In this document: piece after piece, positions 16,068 through 24,204 of the stretch
Numbering within the stretch: position 1 is the first letter of the stretch
Layout: each line of letters opens with the position of its first letter
Assembly (NCBI RefSeq): GCF_025997915.1
Contig: NZ_AP026677.1
Coordinates: 558,001 to 622,000, forward strand
Source: Aquiluna sp. KACHI24
GTDB lineage: Bacteria; Actinomycetota; Actinomycetes; Actinomycetales; Microbacteriaceae
Direction of reading: 5' to 3'
DNA: 64,000 bases
Notes under the pieces: model-generated
Seen by the model: only the letters and a program-made list of their open reading frames with translations
Database searches by the model: none
Told to the model about the DNA's origin: nothing
Program-made: the position numbers and the translations under genes

Positions 16068-16254
16068 GTGCTCCAGAGCGGGTTGCACTAACCAGGCAAC
16101 CTCCCTGATCTTCTGGCGAAATCCGAAGGTGCACTCCCCCGACAGAGAGAAAACATGGGGGGCATGTGGGGAGCACGAGGCTTATCTGATTGACTATCTA
16201 TCAGCAAGATCCTTTTTTCTGAGACGCGAACCCTTTGCACATGAATCAAATTAG
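16057..16254 (+). CDS. Cys-rich mini-protein, likely zinc-binding, unknown function
   Basis: 65 residues from ATG at 16057, which overlaps the end of the DUF3099 gene by 11 bases. It begins MSSKCSRAGCTNQATSLIFW and has a second site GACGEH near residue 40. The Cys pair plus the Cys/His pair could hold one zinc ion. The WRNPKVHSP segment and the position before SURF1 recur in related actinobacteria. Homologues are sometimes labelled acetone carboxylase in databases; nothing in the sequence supports that label. It overlaps the SURF1 start by 14 bases. Confidence 0.65.
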   Translation: MSSKCSRAGCTNQATSLIFWRNPKVHSPDREKTWGACGEHEAYLIDYLSARSFFLRREPFAHESN

Positions 16255-17029
16255 ACGCTGGGCCCCCTGGTTTGCACTCGTTGTCTTGTTCTCAATAGCC
16301 ACATCGCTGCTTAGCTGGTGGCAGTTCACAAGACGAGATGAGCGGGTCCAGCGTATCGAGCAGGTGTTGGCTAATTACGACCAGGCACCGGTTGAATACC
16401 CAAGGGACGAGGTCGAATTATCTCTGACATCTTGGGAGTGGCGACCAGTAAAGATCTATGGCAGTTATCTCCCTGAGAGCGCGGTTGTAGTTAGAAACCG
16501 GCCCCTTTCTGGACAAGCAGGTTTTCTGCAGGTCATCCCTTTTGAGCTTGCCGACGGCACCATTCTTGCCATCGAGCGTGGCTGGATCCCGGCGGGAAGC
16601 CCAATTACGACCCCTAGCGCCAACCCACTTCCGGACTCCGCACCTCGCGAGCTAATCGTGAGGCTTCGTGCAGCAGAGCCCAGCCAGCAAAGAGGTGTTG
16701 TTGAAGGCCAACTAGCATCCATCGCGCCTGCCGAGCTTCAGGGGCTGAGCGAAGAAAGGCTGGTCACCAGCCACTACGGCAGGCTCGTTTCAGAGGATCC
16801 GGAATCCGGTCAAGTTCCTGCGGCCATGCCGAAGCCATCACTCGATGAGGGCAACCACCTCTCCTACGCTTTGCAGTGGGTGCTCTTTGGTCTAATGGCG
16901 TTTGCAGCGTTTATCTGGGCAGTTCGAAACGAACGTAGGTTGAGATTAGAGGAACAAGGTTTGCTTCCGCCAAAGACCAAGCGCAAGAATCAAGCTCAGT
17001 TGGATGCTGAGATCGAAGATGCTGGCTAA
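16241..17029 (+). CDS. SURF1 family cytochrome oxidase assembly protein
   Basis: 262 residues from ATG at 16241 (an in-frame TTG lies six bases upstream). One membrane helix is near the N-terminus (ALVVLFSIATSLLSWWQF) and one near the C-terminus (LQWVLFGLMAFAAFIWAV), with an extracytoplasmic domain between. Family motifs VVRNRPLSGQAGF and ILAIERGWIPAG are present. SURF1 proteins help insert haem A into subunit I of cytochrome c oxidase. ctaA and ctaB, which make haem A, lie within 9 kb. It overlaps bioY by 11 bases. Confidence 0.9.
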   Translation: MNQIRRWAPWFALVVLFSIATSLLSWWQFTRRDERVQRIEQVLANYDQAPVEYPRDEVELSLTSWEWRPVKIYGSYLPESAVVVRNRPLSGQAGFLQVIPFELADGTILAIERGWIPAGSPITTPSANPLPDSAPRELIVRLRAAEPSQQRGVVEGQLASIAPAELQGLSEERLVTSHYGRLVSEDPESGQVPAAMPKPSLDEGNHLSYALQWVLFGLMAFAAFIWAVRNERRLRLEEQGLLPPKTKRKNQAQLDAEIEDAG

Positions 17030-17612
17030 ACTTAGGGAAAATCTTGAAGGGATACCAATTTTGAGCAGTGCAGTAATTCTTGATCGTTATGTCCCCAGAA
17101 CCATCGCCTCAGACATCGCTCTGGTTGGCTCGGGTGCACTTCTGATCGCCATCTCAGCTCAAATCCAAATCCCAATGATTCCGGTCCCAATGACCATGCA
17201 GACCTTTGCGGTTTTGCTGGTTGCAGCCGCGCTTGGTTTCTCCAGAGGTGCCGCGAGCACCGCTTTGTACCTAGCGCTCGGTGCGGTCGGACTACCTGTG
17301 TTCGCGGGTGCCACAGCGCTAAAGGCTGCCATGCCTACCATCGGCTACCTAATCGGATTTGTTGCGGCCGCAGCCCTAATTGGCTTCCTTGCAGAGCGAG
17401 GATTTGCCAAGAACCCTCTCAAGCTTGCCTTCGCTTTCGTTGCCGGTAGCACCATTGTCTATGCAACGGGTGTGATGGGCCTGATGGTCATCCTTGACAT
17501 CGATTTCCAGACCGCTATCCAAGTTGGCGTTGTTCCGTTTGTGATTGGCGACGCTCTAAAGGCTGCGTTGGCTGCAGCGGTGCTGCCGATTGCGTGGAAA
17601 TTCACCAAGTAA
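17019..17612 (+). CDS. bioY: Biotin transporter BioY (ECF substrate-binding subunit)
   Basis: 197 residues from ATG at 17019. There are about six hydrophobic segments. The BioY pattern is present: IPMIPVPMTMQTFAVLL near 48-64 and GLPVFAGATALKAAMPTIGYL near 90-110. BioY binds and imports biotin with high affinity, alone or with the EcfA/EcfT energising module. No ecfA or ecfT gene is nearby, so it acts solo or with units encoded elsewhere. It overlaps SURF1 by 11 bases and is followed by a strong bidirectional terminator. Confidence 0.92.
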   Translation: MLAKLRENLEGIPILSSAVILDRYVPRTIASDIALVGSGALLIAISAQIQIPMIPVPMTMQTFAVLLVAAALGFSRGAASTALYLALGAVGLPVFAGATALKAAMPTIGYLIGFVAAAALIGFLAERGFAKNPLKLAFAFVAGSTIVYATGVMGLMVILDIDFQTAIQVGVVPFVIGDALKAALAAAVLPIAWKFTK

Positions 17613-17624
17613 TTTTCAGAAACG

Positions 17625-17653
17625 AAAAAGCCCGGCGATTGCCGGGCTTTTTT
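17625..17653. terminator. Bidirectional terminator between bioY and sufT
   Basis: A 12-bp stem AAAAAGCCCGGC/GCCGGGCTTTTT with loop GATT ends in T runs on both strands. It lies in the 42 bases between the convergent bioY and sufT genes and can end both transcripts. Confidence 0.92.
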
Positions 17654-17654
17654 C

Positions 17655-17987
17655 TTAGATCGAGAAGCCGATCGCGCGCATCATTTCTTTGCCATCCTCG
17701 GTGATGCGCTCTGGGCCCCATGGCGGCATCCAGACCCAGTTGATTCTGAATGCATCAACCACGTTGTCCAGAGCCTGAGCGGTTTGCTCTTCGATGACAT
17801 CGGTCAAGGGGCAACCGGCACTTGTCAGGGTCATGTTGATCAGGAGTGCTCCGTCAGAGGACTCCTGCAGGCCGTAGACAAGACCAAGATCAACAATGTT
17901 TACACCAATCTCTGGGTCGATGATTTCCTTCATCGCCTCCAGAACCTGGTCATAGCGCTCTGGGCTGAGCTCTTTTACTTCGTTCAT
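17655..17987 (-). CDS. sufT: Metal-sulfur cluster assembly factor (SufT, DUF59/MIP18 family)
   Basis: 110 residues. The DUF59 motif is EIIDPEIGVNIVDLGLVYGL near 21-40. The reactive Cys is in TSAGCPLTD near 60, and PPWGPERIT follows near 88. Members help mature Fe-S proteins and are often the last gene of suf operons. It starts four bases inside sufC (ATGA). In M. tuberculosis sufS and sufU lie between sufC and this gene; here they are absent. Confidence 0.87.
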   Translation of the reverse strand: MNEVKELSPERYDQVLEAMKEIIDPEIGVNIVDLGLVYGLQESSDGALLINMTLTSAGCPLTDVIEEQTAQALDNVVDAFRINWVWMPPWGPERITEDGKEMMRAIGFSI

Positions 17988-18742
17988 ACATTGGCCTTCA
18001 GGTAACGGTCGTAACCCTCTGCCTCTAGTCTCTCTGCCAGCTCTGGCCCACCCTGCTCAGCAACCTTTCCGGCCACAAAAACGTGAACGAAGTCTGGCTG
18101 AATGTAGCGCAGAATGCGGGTGTAGTGGGTGATCAGCAGCACACCAAGATCAGTGTTTGCCTTGGCGCGGTTTACGCCCTCAGAAGCGATCTTGAGCGCG
18201 TCTACGTCCAAACCTGAGTCAGTCTCGTCCAGGATGGCAATCTTTGGCTTTAGAAGCTCGAGCTGCAGAATCTCGTGACGCTTCTTCTCACCACCGGAGA
18301 AACCCTCATTTACGTTGCGCTCGGTGAAGTCTGGATCCATTCGCAGGTTGTTCATCGCGGTCTTCAGATCGCCAACCCACTGGCGCAGCTGCGGAGCCTC
18401 GCCGCTGATGGCAGTCTTCGCGGTTCTAAGGAAGTTGGAAACCGATACTCCAGGAACCTCAACCGGGTACTGCATGGCAAGGAACAGGCCAGCGCGAGCC
18501 CGCTCGTCCACTTCCATCTCCAAGACGTTCTCGCCGTCCAAAAAGATCTCACCCTCGGTGACCTCATACTTTGGGTGACCGGCTACCGAGTAGGCAAGGG
18601 TGGATTTGCCTGAACCGTTTGGACCCATGACCGCGTGGGTCTCGCCGGAGCGAATGGTTAGGTCCACACCGCGCAAAATCTGCTTCGGCCCCTGGTCGGT
18701 GTTGACAGAGACGTGCAGGTTCTTGATTTCTAGAGTTGCCAT
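17984..18742 (-). CDS. sufC: Fe-S cluster assembly ATPase SufC
   Basis: 252 residues. Walker A is GPNGSGKST near 39. The signature is FSGGEKKRHEI near 148. Walker B is ILDETDSGLD, with the DETDSGLD form that marks SufC. The protein is the soluble ABC-type ATPase that drives the SufB-SufD scaffold. It lies 18 bases after the Rieske ferredoxin gene and overlaps sufT. Confidence 0.95.
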   Translation of the reverse strand: MATLEIKNLHVSVNTDQGPKQILRGVDLTIRSGETHAVMGPNGSGKSTLAYSVAGHPKYEVTEGEIFLDGENVLEMEVDERARAGLFLAMQYPVEVPGVSVSNFLRTAKTAISGEAPQLRQWVGDLKTAMNNLRMDPDFTERNVNEGFSGGEKKRHEILQLELLKPKIAILDETDSGLDVDALKIASEGVNRAKANTDLGVLLITHYTRILRYIQPDFVHVFVAGKVAEQGGPELAERLEAEGYDRYLKANV

Positions 18743-18760
18743 GATTTCCTTACCTAAGTC

Positions 18761-19069
18761 CTATTCGTATTCCACGTAAATGTCGTTGTTGTCGATCAGC
18801 ACCTCGTAGGTGGCAACCGGTTCATATGCCGGAAGGCTGAGTGGTTTGCCTGTGTTGAGATCGAACTTCGCACCGTGTGCCCAGCACTCTACGGTCTCGT
18901 TGTCTACGAACCCCTCGGAAAGCGAGATCTCGCCGTGTGAGCACTTGTCATCAAGTGCCTTCACATCACCGTTTGGGGTTCTAATGATTGCGATCGCGTG
19001 ATCGTTGATCTTGACCCTGATTGCCTTACCTGGCTTTAGGTCATCTAGGGAACAAATCTTGGTTGCCAT
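18761..19069 (-). CDS. Rieske 2Fe-2S ferredoxin-like protein of the suf operon
   Basis: 102 residues with both Rieske cluster motifs, CSHG near 41-44 and CWAHG near 61-65 (Cys-His plus Cys-His ligands). It resembles the ferredoxin subunits of non-haem iron oxygenases. No oxygenase gene is near. Its place between sufD and sufC, with 2- and 18-base gaps, suggests an electron-transfer role in cluster assembly; that is inference from position. The same arrangement is common in Microbacteriaceae. Confidence 0.9.
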   Translation of the reverse strand: MATKICSLDDLKPGKAIRVKINDHAIAIIRTPNGDVKALDDKCSHGEISLSEGFVDNETVECWAHGAKFDLNTGKPLSLPAYEPVATYEVLIDNNDIYVEYE

Positions 19070-19071
19070 GT

Positions 19072-20229
19072 CTATGCACCAACTCTCTCTAGTTCTAGTT
19101 CGATTACAGAGATCAAGCGCTGTTCAATCTCTTCGATACCGATTTTCTGAATGATCTCATTGAGGAAGCCGCGAACCACAAGCTTTCTGGCATCTGACTC
19201 TGAGACACCGCGAGCCATCAGGTAGAAAAGCTGCTCATCGTCAAATCGACCCGAGGCACTGGCGTGGCCGGCACCCTCGATCTTGCCGGTTTCGATCTCG
19301 AGGTTTGGCACTGAGTCAGCTCGAGCGCCATCCACCAAGAGCAGGTTGCGATTTAGCTCGTAGGTGTCGGTGCCCTCAGCGCTCTCGCGGATTAGGACGT
19401 CGCCTACCCAAACAGTGTGCGCACCAGCGCCCTGCAGTGCTCCCTTATACGCCACGTTAGAGACACAGTTCTTCGCGATGTGATCCACGAATGGTCGATG
19501 TTCGAAGTAGTTTCCAGTGTCGGCCAGGTAAACACCAAACATCTCAACCTCAGCACCTGGGCTTGAGAGGAATGCGGTTGGTGTCACGCGAACCAAGTCA
19601 CCGCCCAGAGAGACCACTACGTGCTTTAGCTTCGAGTCGCGACCCTGGCGGCAGAACTGCGATGAAATGTGGCTGGAGCCACTCTCCCACTGCTGAATTG
19701 AAACAAAGTTCAACTGTGCACCATCACCCAAGATGATCTCGACGTTCTCTGCCAGCGAGCCCACTCCGACATGGTCCAAGACCACGGTGGCGTTGGCAAA
19801 ATTGCCAACTTTCACAACGAGGTGGGAGGCCTTCGCTTCGGTCGAGGTTGGCTGAATCTTGATAAAGCTCGCCTCGGCAGAGCTGAACTCCGCAGGGACC
19901 TCAACCAATAGGGTCTTGGATGCGTTAGTCCATGCTGCAGCTGAAACGCGGTCCTCAGGCAGACCCGCCTGACCGACAACTGGGTCGGTCGACTCAACCG
20001 AACGCGCGGTTACACCTGCTACCAATCGGAGCGAGATGTCTTCATCTGCAACCTCGGCCATAACTTCAGCATCTAGGCCGCGAAGTTTGTCGGTCGGCAG
20101 GTAGCGCCAGATTTCCTGAAGCTTAGAAATTGGTTCGAAGTCTGCCACTGAGGTGGAACGTGGACGCTCGGAGCGAGTCTGAATTGGAACGTTTCCGTGG
20201 CTGTGCTCTTTGATACCGTGCTGAGTCAT
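19072..20229 (-). CDS. sufD: Fe-S cluster assembly protein SufD
   Basis: 385 residues. The C-terminal two thirds form the beta-helix shared with SufB (GALQGAGAHTVWVGDVLIRESAEGTDTYE pattern near 265-293, shortened here). The SufD ending is SASGRFDDEQLFYLMARG near 325, followed by SESDARKLVVRGFL. It forms the SufBC2D scaffold, on which iron and sulfur are joined. The start ATG shares one base with the sufB stop (TAATG), giving strong coupling. Confidence 0.93.
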   Translation of the reverse strand: MTQHGIKEHSHGNVPIQTRSERPRSTSVADFEPISKLQEIWRYLPTDKLRGLDAEVMAEVADEDISLRLVAGVTARSVESTDPVVGQAGLPEDRVSAAAWTNASKTLLVEVPAEFSSAEASFIKIQPTSTEAKASHLVVKVGNFANATVVLDHVGVGSLAENVEIILGDGAQLNFVSIQQWESGSSHISSQFCRQGRDSKLKHVVVSLGGDLVRVTPTAFLSSPGAEVEMFGVYLADTGNYFEHRPFVDHIAKNCVSNVAYKGALQGAGAHTVWVGDVLIRESAEGTDTYELNRNLLLVDGARADSVPNLEIETGKIEGAGHASASGRFDDEQLFYLMARGVSESDARKLVVRGFLNEIIQKIGIEEIEQRLISVIELELERVGA

Positions 20230-21647
20230 TAGCCCACCGCGCCTTCCATTTGCATCTCAATGAGCTTGTTCAGTTCAAGGGCGTACTCCATCGGTAGCTC
20301 CTTGGCGATCGGCTCGATAAATCCGCGCACGATCATTGCCATGGCCTCATCCTCAGGCATGCCGCGAGACTGCAAGTAGAAAAGCTGCTCAGCAGAAATT
20401 TGAGAAACAGTTGCCTCGTGACCCATCGACACATCGTCTTCACGAATGTCGTTTGCTGGGTATGTGTCAGATCGCGAGATGGTGTCAACCAATAGCGCGT
20501 CACAGCGCACGGTGTTTGCCGAGTGGTGAGCACCTGGGTTTACTCGAATCTCGCCGCGGTAGCTTGTGCGACCGCCTCCTCGAGCGATTGACTTGGAGAC
20601 AATTGAGCTCGTGGTGTGAGGAGCGAGGTGAATCATCTTGGCTCCGGCGTCCTGGTGTTGACCCTCACCTGCAAACGCAACTGAGAGGGTCTCTCCCCTA
20701 GCGTGCTCGCCCGCGAGAATGACGCTTGGGTACTTCATGGTCACCTTGGAACCGATGTTGCCATCGATCCACTCCATGGTGGCACCCTCGTGAGCGATTG
20801 CGCGCTTGGTCACGAGGTTGTAGACGTTGTTTGACCAGTTCTGGATGGTGGTGTAGCGAACGCGTGCGCCCTTCTTCACGATGATCTCAACCACAGCAGA
20901 GTGCAACGAGTCTGACTGGTAAATCGGGGCGGTGCAGCCCTCGATGTAGTGAACGTAGGAGTCCTCATCTGCGATGATCAGGGTTCTCTCGAACTGACCC
21001 ATGTTCTCGGTGTTGATGCGGAAGTAGGCCTGCAGTGGAATCTCAACGTGAACGCCCTTGGGCACGTAAACGAATGATCCCCCGGACCAAACGGCAGTGT
21101 TTAGCGCTGCAAACTTGTTGTCTCCAGCCGGGATCACGGTGCCGAAGTACTCCTTGAAAATCTCAGGGTGTTCCTTCAACGCGGTGTCGGTGTCCAAGAA
21201 AATAACGCCTTGCTCTTCTAGGTCCTCGCGGATCTGGTGATAAACCACCTCAGACTCATACTGGGCAGCGACACCGGCAACAAGGCGCTGACGCTCGGCC
21301 TCTGGGATGCCCAGGCGCTCGTAGGTGTTTCTGATGTCATCAGGCAGATCTTCCCAGGACTGTGCCTGACGCTCGGTGGAACGAACGAAGTACTTGATGT
21401 TGTCAAAGTCAATGCCGGATAGGTCGGAACCCCATGATGGCATTGGCTTCTTGAGGAAAAACTCGTAACCCTTGAGGCGACGCTCCAGCATCCAGTCTGG
21501 CTCGCTCTTTTTGCCTGAGATGTCCTTTACGACGCTTTCGTTGATACCGCGCTTAGCAGACGCTCCGGCATCGTCCTTGTCGGACCAACCAAACTCGTAG
21601 TTACCGAGCTCATCAAGCTCTGGGCGGTCGATGATTTTTTCGGACAC
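20229..21647 (-). CDS. sufB: Fe-S cluster assembly protein SufB
   Basis: 472 residues from GTG at 21647, chosen for the AGGAGG ribosome site just upstream; an upstream in-frame ATG at 21677 has no support. The SufB core is clear: [18 protein letters not shown] near 195-212, YIEGCTAP near 240 with the scaffold Cys, and [21 protein letters not shown] near 410. It is the main scaffold subunit. The 145-base divergent gap to ctaA holds an iron-box-like palindrome. No sufR-type regulator gene precedes it. Confidence 0.95.
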   Translation of the reverse strand: MSEKIIDRPELDELGNYEFGWSDKDDAGASAKRGINESVVKDISGKKSEPDWMLERRLKGYEFFLKKPMPSWGSDLSGIDFDNIKYFVRSTERQAQSWEDLPDDIRNTYERLGIPEAERQRLVAGVAAQYESEVVYHQIREDLEEQGVIFLDTDTALKEHPEIFKEYFGTVIPAGDNKFAALNTAVWSGGSFVYVPKGVHVEIPLQAYFRINTENMGQFERTLIIADEDSYVHYIEGCTAPIYQSDSLHSAVVEIIVKKGARVRYTTIQNWSNNVYNLVTKRAIAHEGATMEWIDGNIGSKVTMKYPSVILAGEHARGETLSVAFAGEGQHQDAGAKMIHLAPHTTSSIVSKSIARGGGRTSYRGEIRVNPGAHHSANTVRCDALLVDTISRSDTYPANDIREDDVSMGHEATVSQISAEQLFYLQSRGMPEDEAMAMIVRGFIEPIAKELPMEYALELNKLIEMQMEGAVG

Positions 21648-21792
21648 GCATCCTCCTGGTTTTTCATACTGATTCAACCCTCGCCTTGGTTGGTTATTCC
21701 TACCAATTTGAGCGTGAGAGACTTGTCTCAGACCCTGAAAAGGTTAACAGTCATCCGGGCTGGGAACTACTTAGGGGAACCTAAGTTGAGGT
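21648..21792. promoter_or_regulatory. Divergent sufB/ctaA intergenic region
   Basis: A 145-base gap serving two divergent genes. Near the sufB end is its AGGAGG site. Near the middle is the interrupted palindrome GAGAC-TT-GTCTC (21718-21729). Next to ctaA is the palindrome described separately. Clear -35/-10 pairs could not be fixed by eye. Confidence 0.5.
21769..21786. promoter_or_regulatory. Palindrome resembling a DtxR/IdeR iron box
   Basis: Arms ACTTAGG and CCTAAGT are separated by GGAA. The 19 bases from 21771 match the DtxR/IdeR consensus TTAGGTTAGCCTAACCTAA at 13 positions. It ends 6 bases before the first ctaA ATG and about 120 bases from sufB. It could equally be an RNA hairpin in the ctaA leader. 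Confidence 0.45.
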
Positions 21793-22875
21793 ATGGAATT
21801 GCGAATGATGAAGACGGTCTGGTTCGACAAGATCGTGGCCGAGCAGCGAATTCGCCTTTACGTTTGGCTCTCGCTAGCAACTCAGATTCTTATCGTCGTG
21901 ACCGGCGGCCTGGTGAGGCTAACCGCCTCCGGACTCGGCTGCCCTACCTGGCCAAAGTGCACCGAGGACTCGCTAGTTTCAACCCCCGAGATGGGTATTC
22001 ACGGAATCATCGAGTTCGGTAACCGCCTACTCACGATTGTTCTGCTGGTGATCGCACTTCTCACTTTCATCACCATTTTCCGCACCCACCCAGCCAAGCG
22101 TCAGCTCTTAGTGCCCACGCTCGCCTTCTTCGCCACCATGGTGCTGCTCGTAGTGTCGCTGGTTTTGGCTGTGGTGTTCGGCCCAGAGCTGTTCGTGATC
22201 GCGCTGTGGGTACTGATCGCCGCCTTGACCATAACGTTCGTGACCACCTTCATCAGGCGAGCAAAGCGAGCCGTGAGAATTTCAACCCTGGTGCCGGCAT
22301 TCGGATTAGGCCTAGGCATTATTGGCCAGGCAGTGCTTGGTGGAATCACGGTGCTTACCCAACTGAACCCTTGGATCGTGGGTCTTCACTTCGTGCTATC
22401 GGCGTATTTGATTGCACTAGCAAGCGTGATGGTCTTCAGGGCACTTCCTAAGACAATGGGTCCTGTCGCTCCAATGGCCAACAAGCTTCGTTGGCCGGTT
22501 GCAGTGGTGAGCGCTATCACAATCTTGATCGGTGTGGTTGTAACAGGTGCCGGGCCTCACGCTGGGGATGTCGATACCCCAAGAAATGGCCTAGATCTTG
22601 AAATCTGGCAGCATTACCACTCTTACCCAGGCTACCTAATGCTGATTCTGATAGTCGTGGCACTTGTAGCCCAGGGTCAGACTGCGCCGAGCTTGAAGAG
22701 CTATCCAACAAGAGCATTGGCCTTACTTTTCGTCACATCGGTCGCTCAGGCGCTGGTCGGTGTCATTCAAGCCAGGATGGGAGTGCCACCGTTTTTGGTT
22801 GCACTGCACATGTTAGGAGCTGCAGTGCTTTCATCAATGGTTACGTTCTTCTGGCTCACTGCAAAAAAAAGCTAA
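21793..22875 (+). CDS. ctaA: Haem A synthase (COX15/CtaA family)
   Basis: 360 residues from ATG at 21793; in-frame ATGs at 21805 and 21808 are close alternatives with better spacing from the GAGGT site. About eight membrane helices are seen. Family marks are TGGLVRLTASGLGCPTWPKC with the Cys pair, HGIIEFGNR near 75, LHFVLSAY near 200, QHYHSYPGY near 275 and LHMLGA near 335, which supply haem-ligand His residues. It converts haem O to haem A for aa3 oxidase. The photolyase gene follows with no gap; ctaB lies beyond that on the other strand. Confidence 0.92.
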   Translation: MELRMMKTVWFDKIVAEQRIRLYVWLSLATQILIVVTGGLVRLTASGLGCPTWPKCTEDSLVSTPEMGIHGIIEFGNRLLTIVLLVIALLTFITIFRTHPAKRQLLVPTLAFFATMVLLVVSLVLAVVFGPELFVIALWVLIAALTITFVTTFIRRAKRAVRISTLVPAFGLGLGIIGQAVLGGITVLTQLNPWIVGLHFVLSAYLIALASVMVFRALPKTMGPVAPMANKLRWPVAVVSAITILIGVVVTGAGPHAGDVDTPRNGLDLEIWQHYHSYPGYLMLILIVVALVAQGQTAPSLKSYPTRALALLFVTSVAQALVGVIQARMGVPPFLVALHMLGAAVLSSMVTFFWLTAKKS

Positions 22876-24204
22876 ATGAAGGTAGTTCACCTATTCACTA
22901 GAGATCTTCGAGTCCAAGACAACGAAGCCCTCACGCTTGCGGCTGATCACGAGGTTGCGTTTGCCTTTTGTCTACCAGCTGACTTTGCAAAGCTTTTGCC
23001 GATTCGCTCAAACTCTCTTATCGCTTCCCTGGCAGCGCTGCAGCAGGATCTGCCTTCGCAGCTAGCGGTGTTCAAGAACATCGAAGAACTGGTTGCAGCG
23101 TTGGTTGAAGCACAGGTCGAAGCTGTATACATGACGAGGAATTTTGATACCAATGCGATGCTTTGGCAGTCACAGCTGGCAGAGGCACTGTTTGGTGCTG
23201 GAATCGCACTCAAATTGGTTGGATCCAATTACGCTGTCGAGCCTGGGACGGTGAGAAAGGATGATGGTAATCCCCTGCGGGTCTACACACCTTTTTATCG
23301 GCGTTGGTCCCAGGTGCCGGTCCCAGCACCTCTCAAAGTTGACCTCGATGCTGCCAAAAGCTGGCAGCTCAAGGGTGGTTCAATTCCCGAGGCTACCGAG
23401 TCTCCGGTAAAGATCCGAGCCGGCGAGCGTTACGCACTAAGAACCCTGGAGCGATTTATGGTTTCCAGAGCTGCCTCATACGACACGCTGCGCGATAGAT
23501 CAGATCTAGGTGGCACCTCGCACCTCTCACATGCTCTTGCCCATGGAGAAATTCACCCCAGGACCATCCTCTACCGACTCGGTTCGTCGGCATCAGAGGA
23601 GGTCTTCCGCAAGGAGATTGCCTGGCGAGAGTTCTACGCTGATGTGCTGTTCCACAACCCTCACACCTTGAATGAGTACTTCGATCTCAAGTACGCCAGG
23701 CTGCGTTATGACGACCCAAGTGAAAAGCAAGCACTACTTGCGGCTTGGAAAGAGGGGAAGACTGGCTTCCCTATGGTTGACGCCGCAATGCGACAGCTCA
23801 GAAGCACAGGTTGGATGCATAACCGAGCGAGAATGATCGTTGCCAGTTTCTTGGTGAAGGATTTGCACTTTGAATGGCAGGTCGGCGCTCGCCACTTTGA
23901 AGAGCACCTAACTGACTTCGATCCGGCCTCAAATAGTCATGGCTGGCAGTGGACCGCGGGTTGTGGCACTGATGCCTCACCGTTTTTCAGGGTCTTCAAT
24001 CCAATTACCCAGGGCGAAAAGTTCGACCCGCAGGGTGACTACGTCAGGCGATACATCCCCGAGCTGGCTCACATTCCTGGCAAAGCGGTTCACCAGCCCT
24101 GGTTGCTGGTAGACGGTTTGGCAAATGGCTACCCCGCTCCGATTGTGGATCACGCGACTGAACGCCTCGAGGCCCTAGCTCGCTTGAAGGAACTCTCGGC
24201 TTAG
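22876..24204 (+). CDS. phr: Deoxyribodipyrimidine photolyase
   Basis: 442 residues. The N-terminal alpha/beta domain (about 1-125) begins [18 protein letters not shown], where an antenna cofactor may bind. The C-terminal helical domain binds [22 protein letters not shown] near 214, WREFYADVL near 258, [16 protein letters not shown] near 305-320 and [20 protein letters not shown] near 357. This pattern fits class I cyclobutane-dimer photolyases. The ATG follows the ctaA stop directly, so the two are co-transcribed. It suits a cell living in sunlit water, though that is inference. It ends across the ctaB stop. Confidence 0.93.
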   Translation: MKVVHLFTRDLRVQDNEALTLAADHEVAFAFCLPADFAKLLPIRSNSLIASLAALQQDLPSQLAVFKNIEELVAALVEAQVEAVYMTRNFDTNAMLWQSQLAEALFGAGIALKLVGSNYAVEPGTVRKDDGNPLRVYTPFYRRWSQVPVPAPLKVDLDAAKSWQLKGGSIPEATESPVKIRAGERYALRTLERFMVSRAASYDTLRDRSDLGGTSHLSHALAHGEIHPRTILYRLGSSASEEVFRKEIAWREFYADVLFHNPHTLNEYFDLKYARLRYDDPSEKQALLAAWKEGKTGFPMVDAAMRQLRSTGWMHNRARMIVASFLVKDLHFEWQVGARHFEEHLTDFDPASNSHGWQWTAGCGTDASPFFRVFNPITQGEKFDPQGDYVRRYIPELAHIPGKAVHQPWLLVDGLANGYPAPIVDHATERLEALARLKELSA

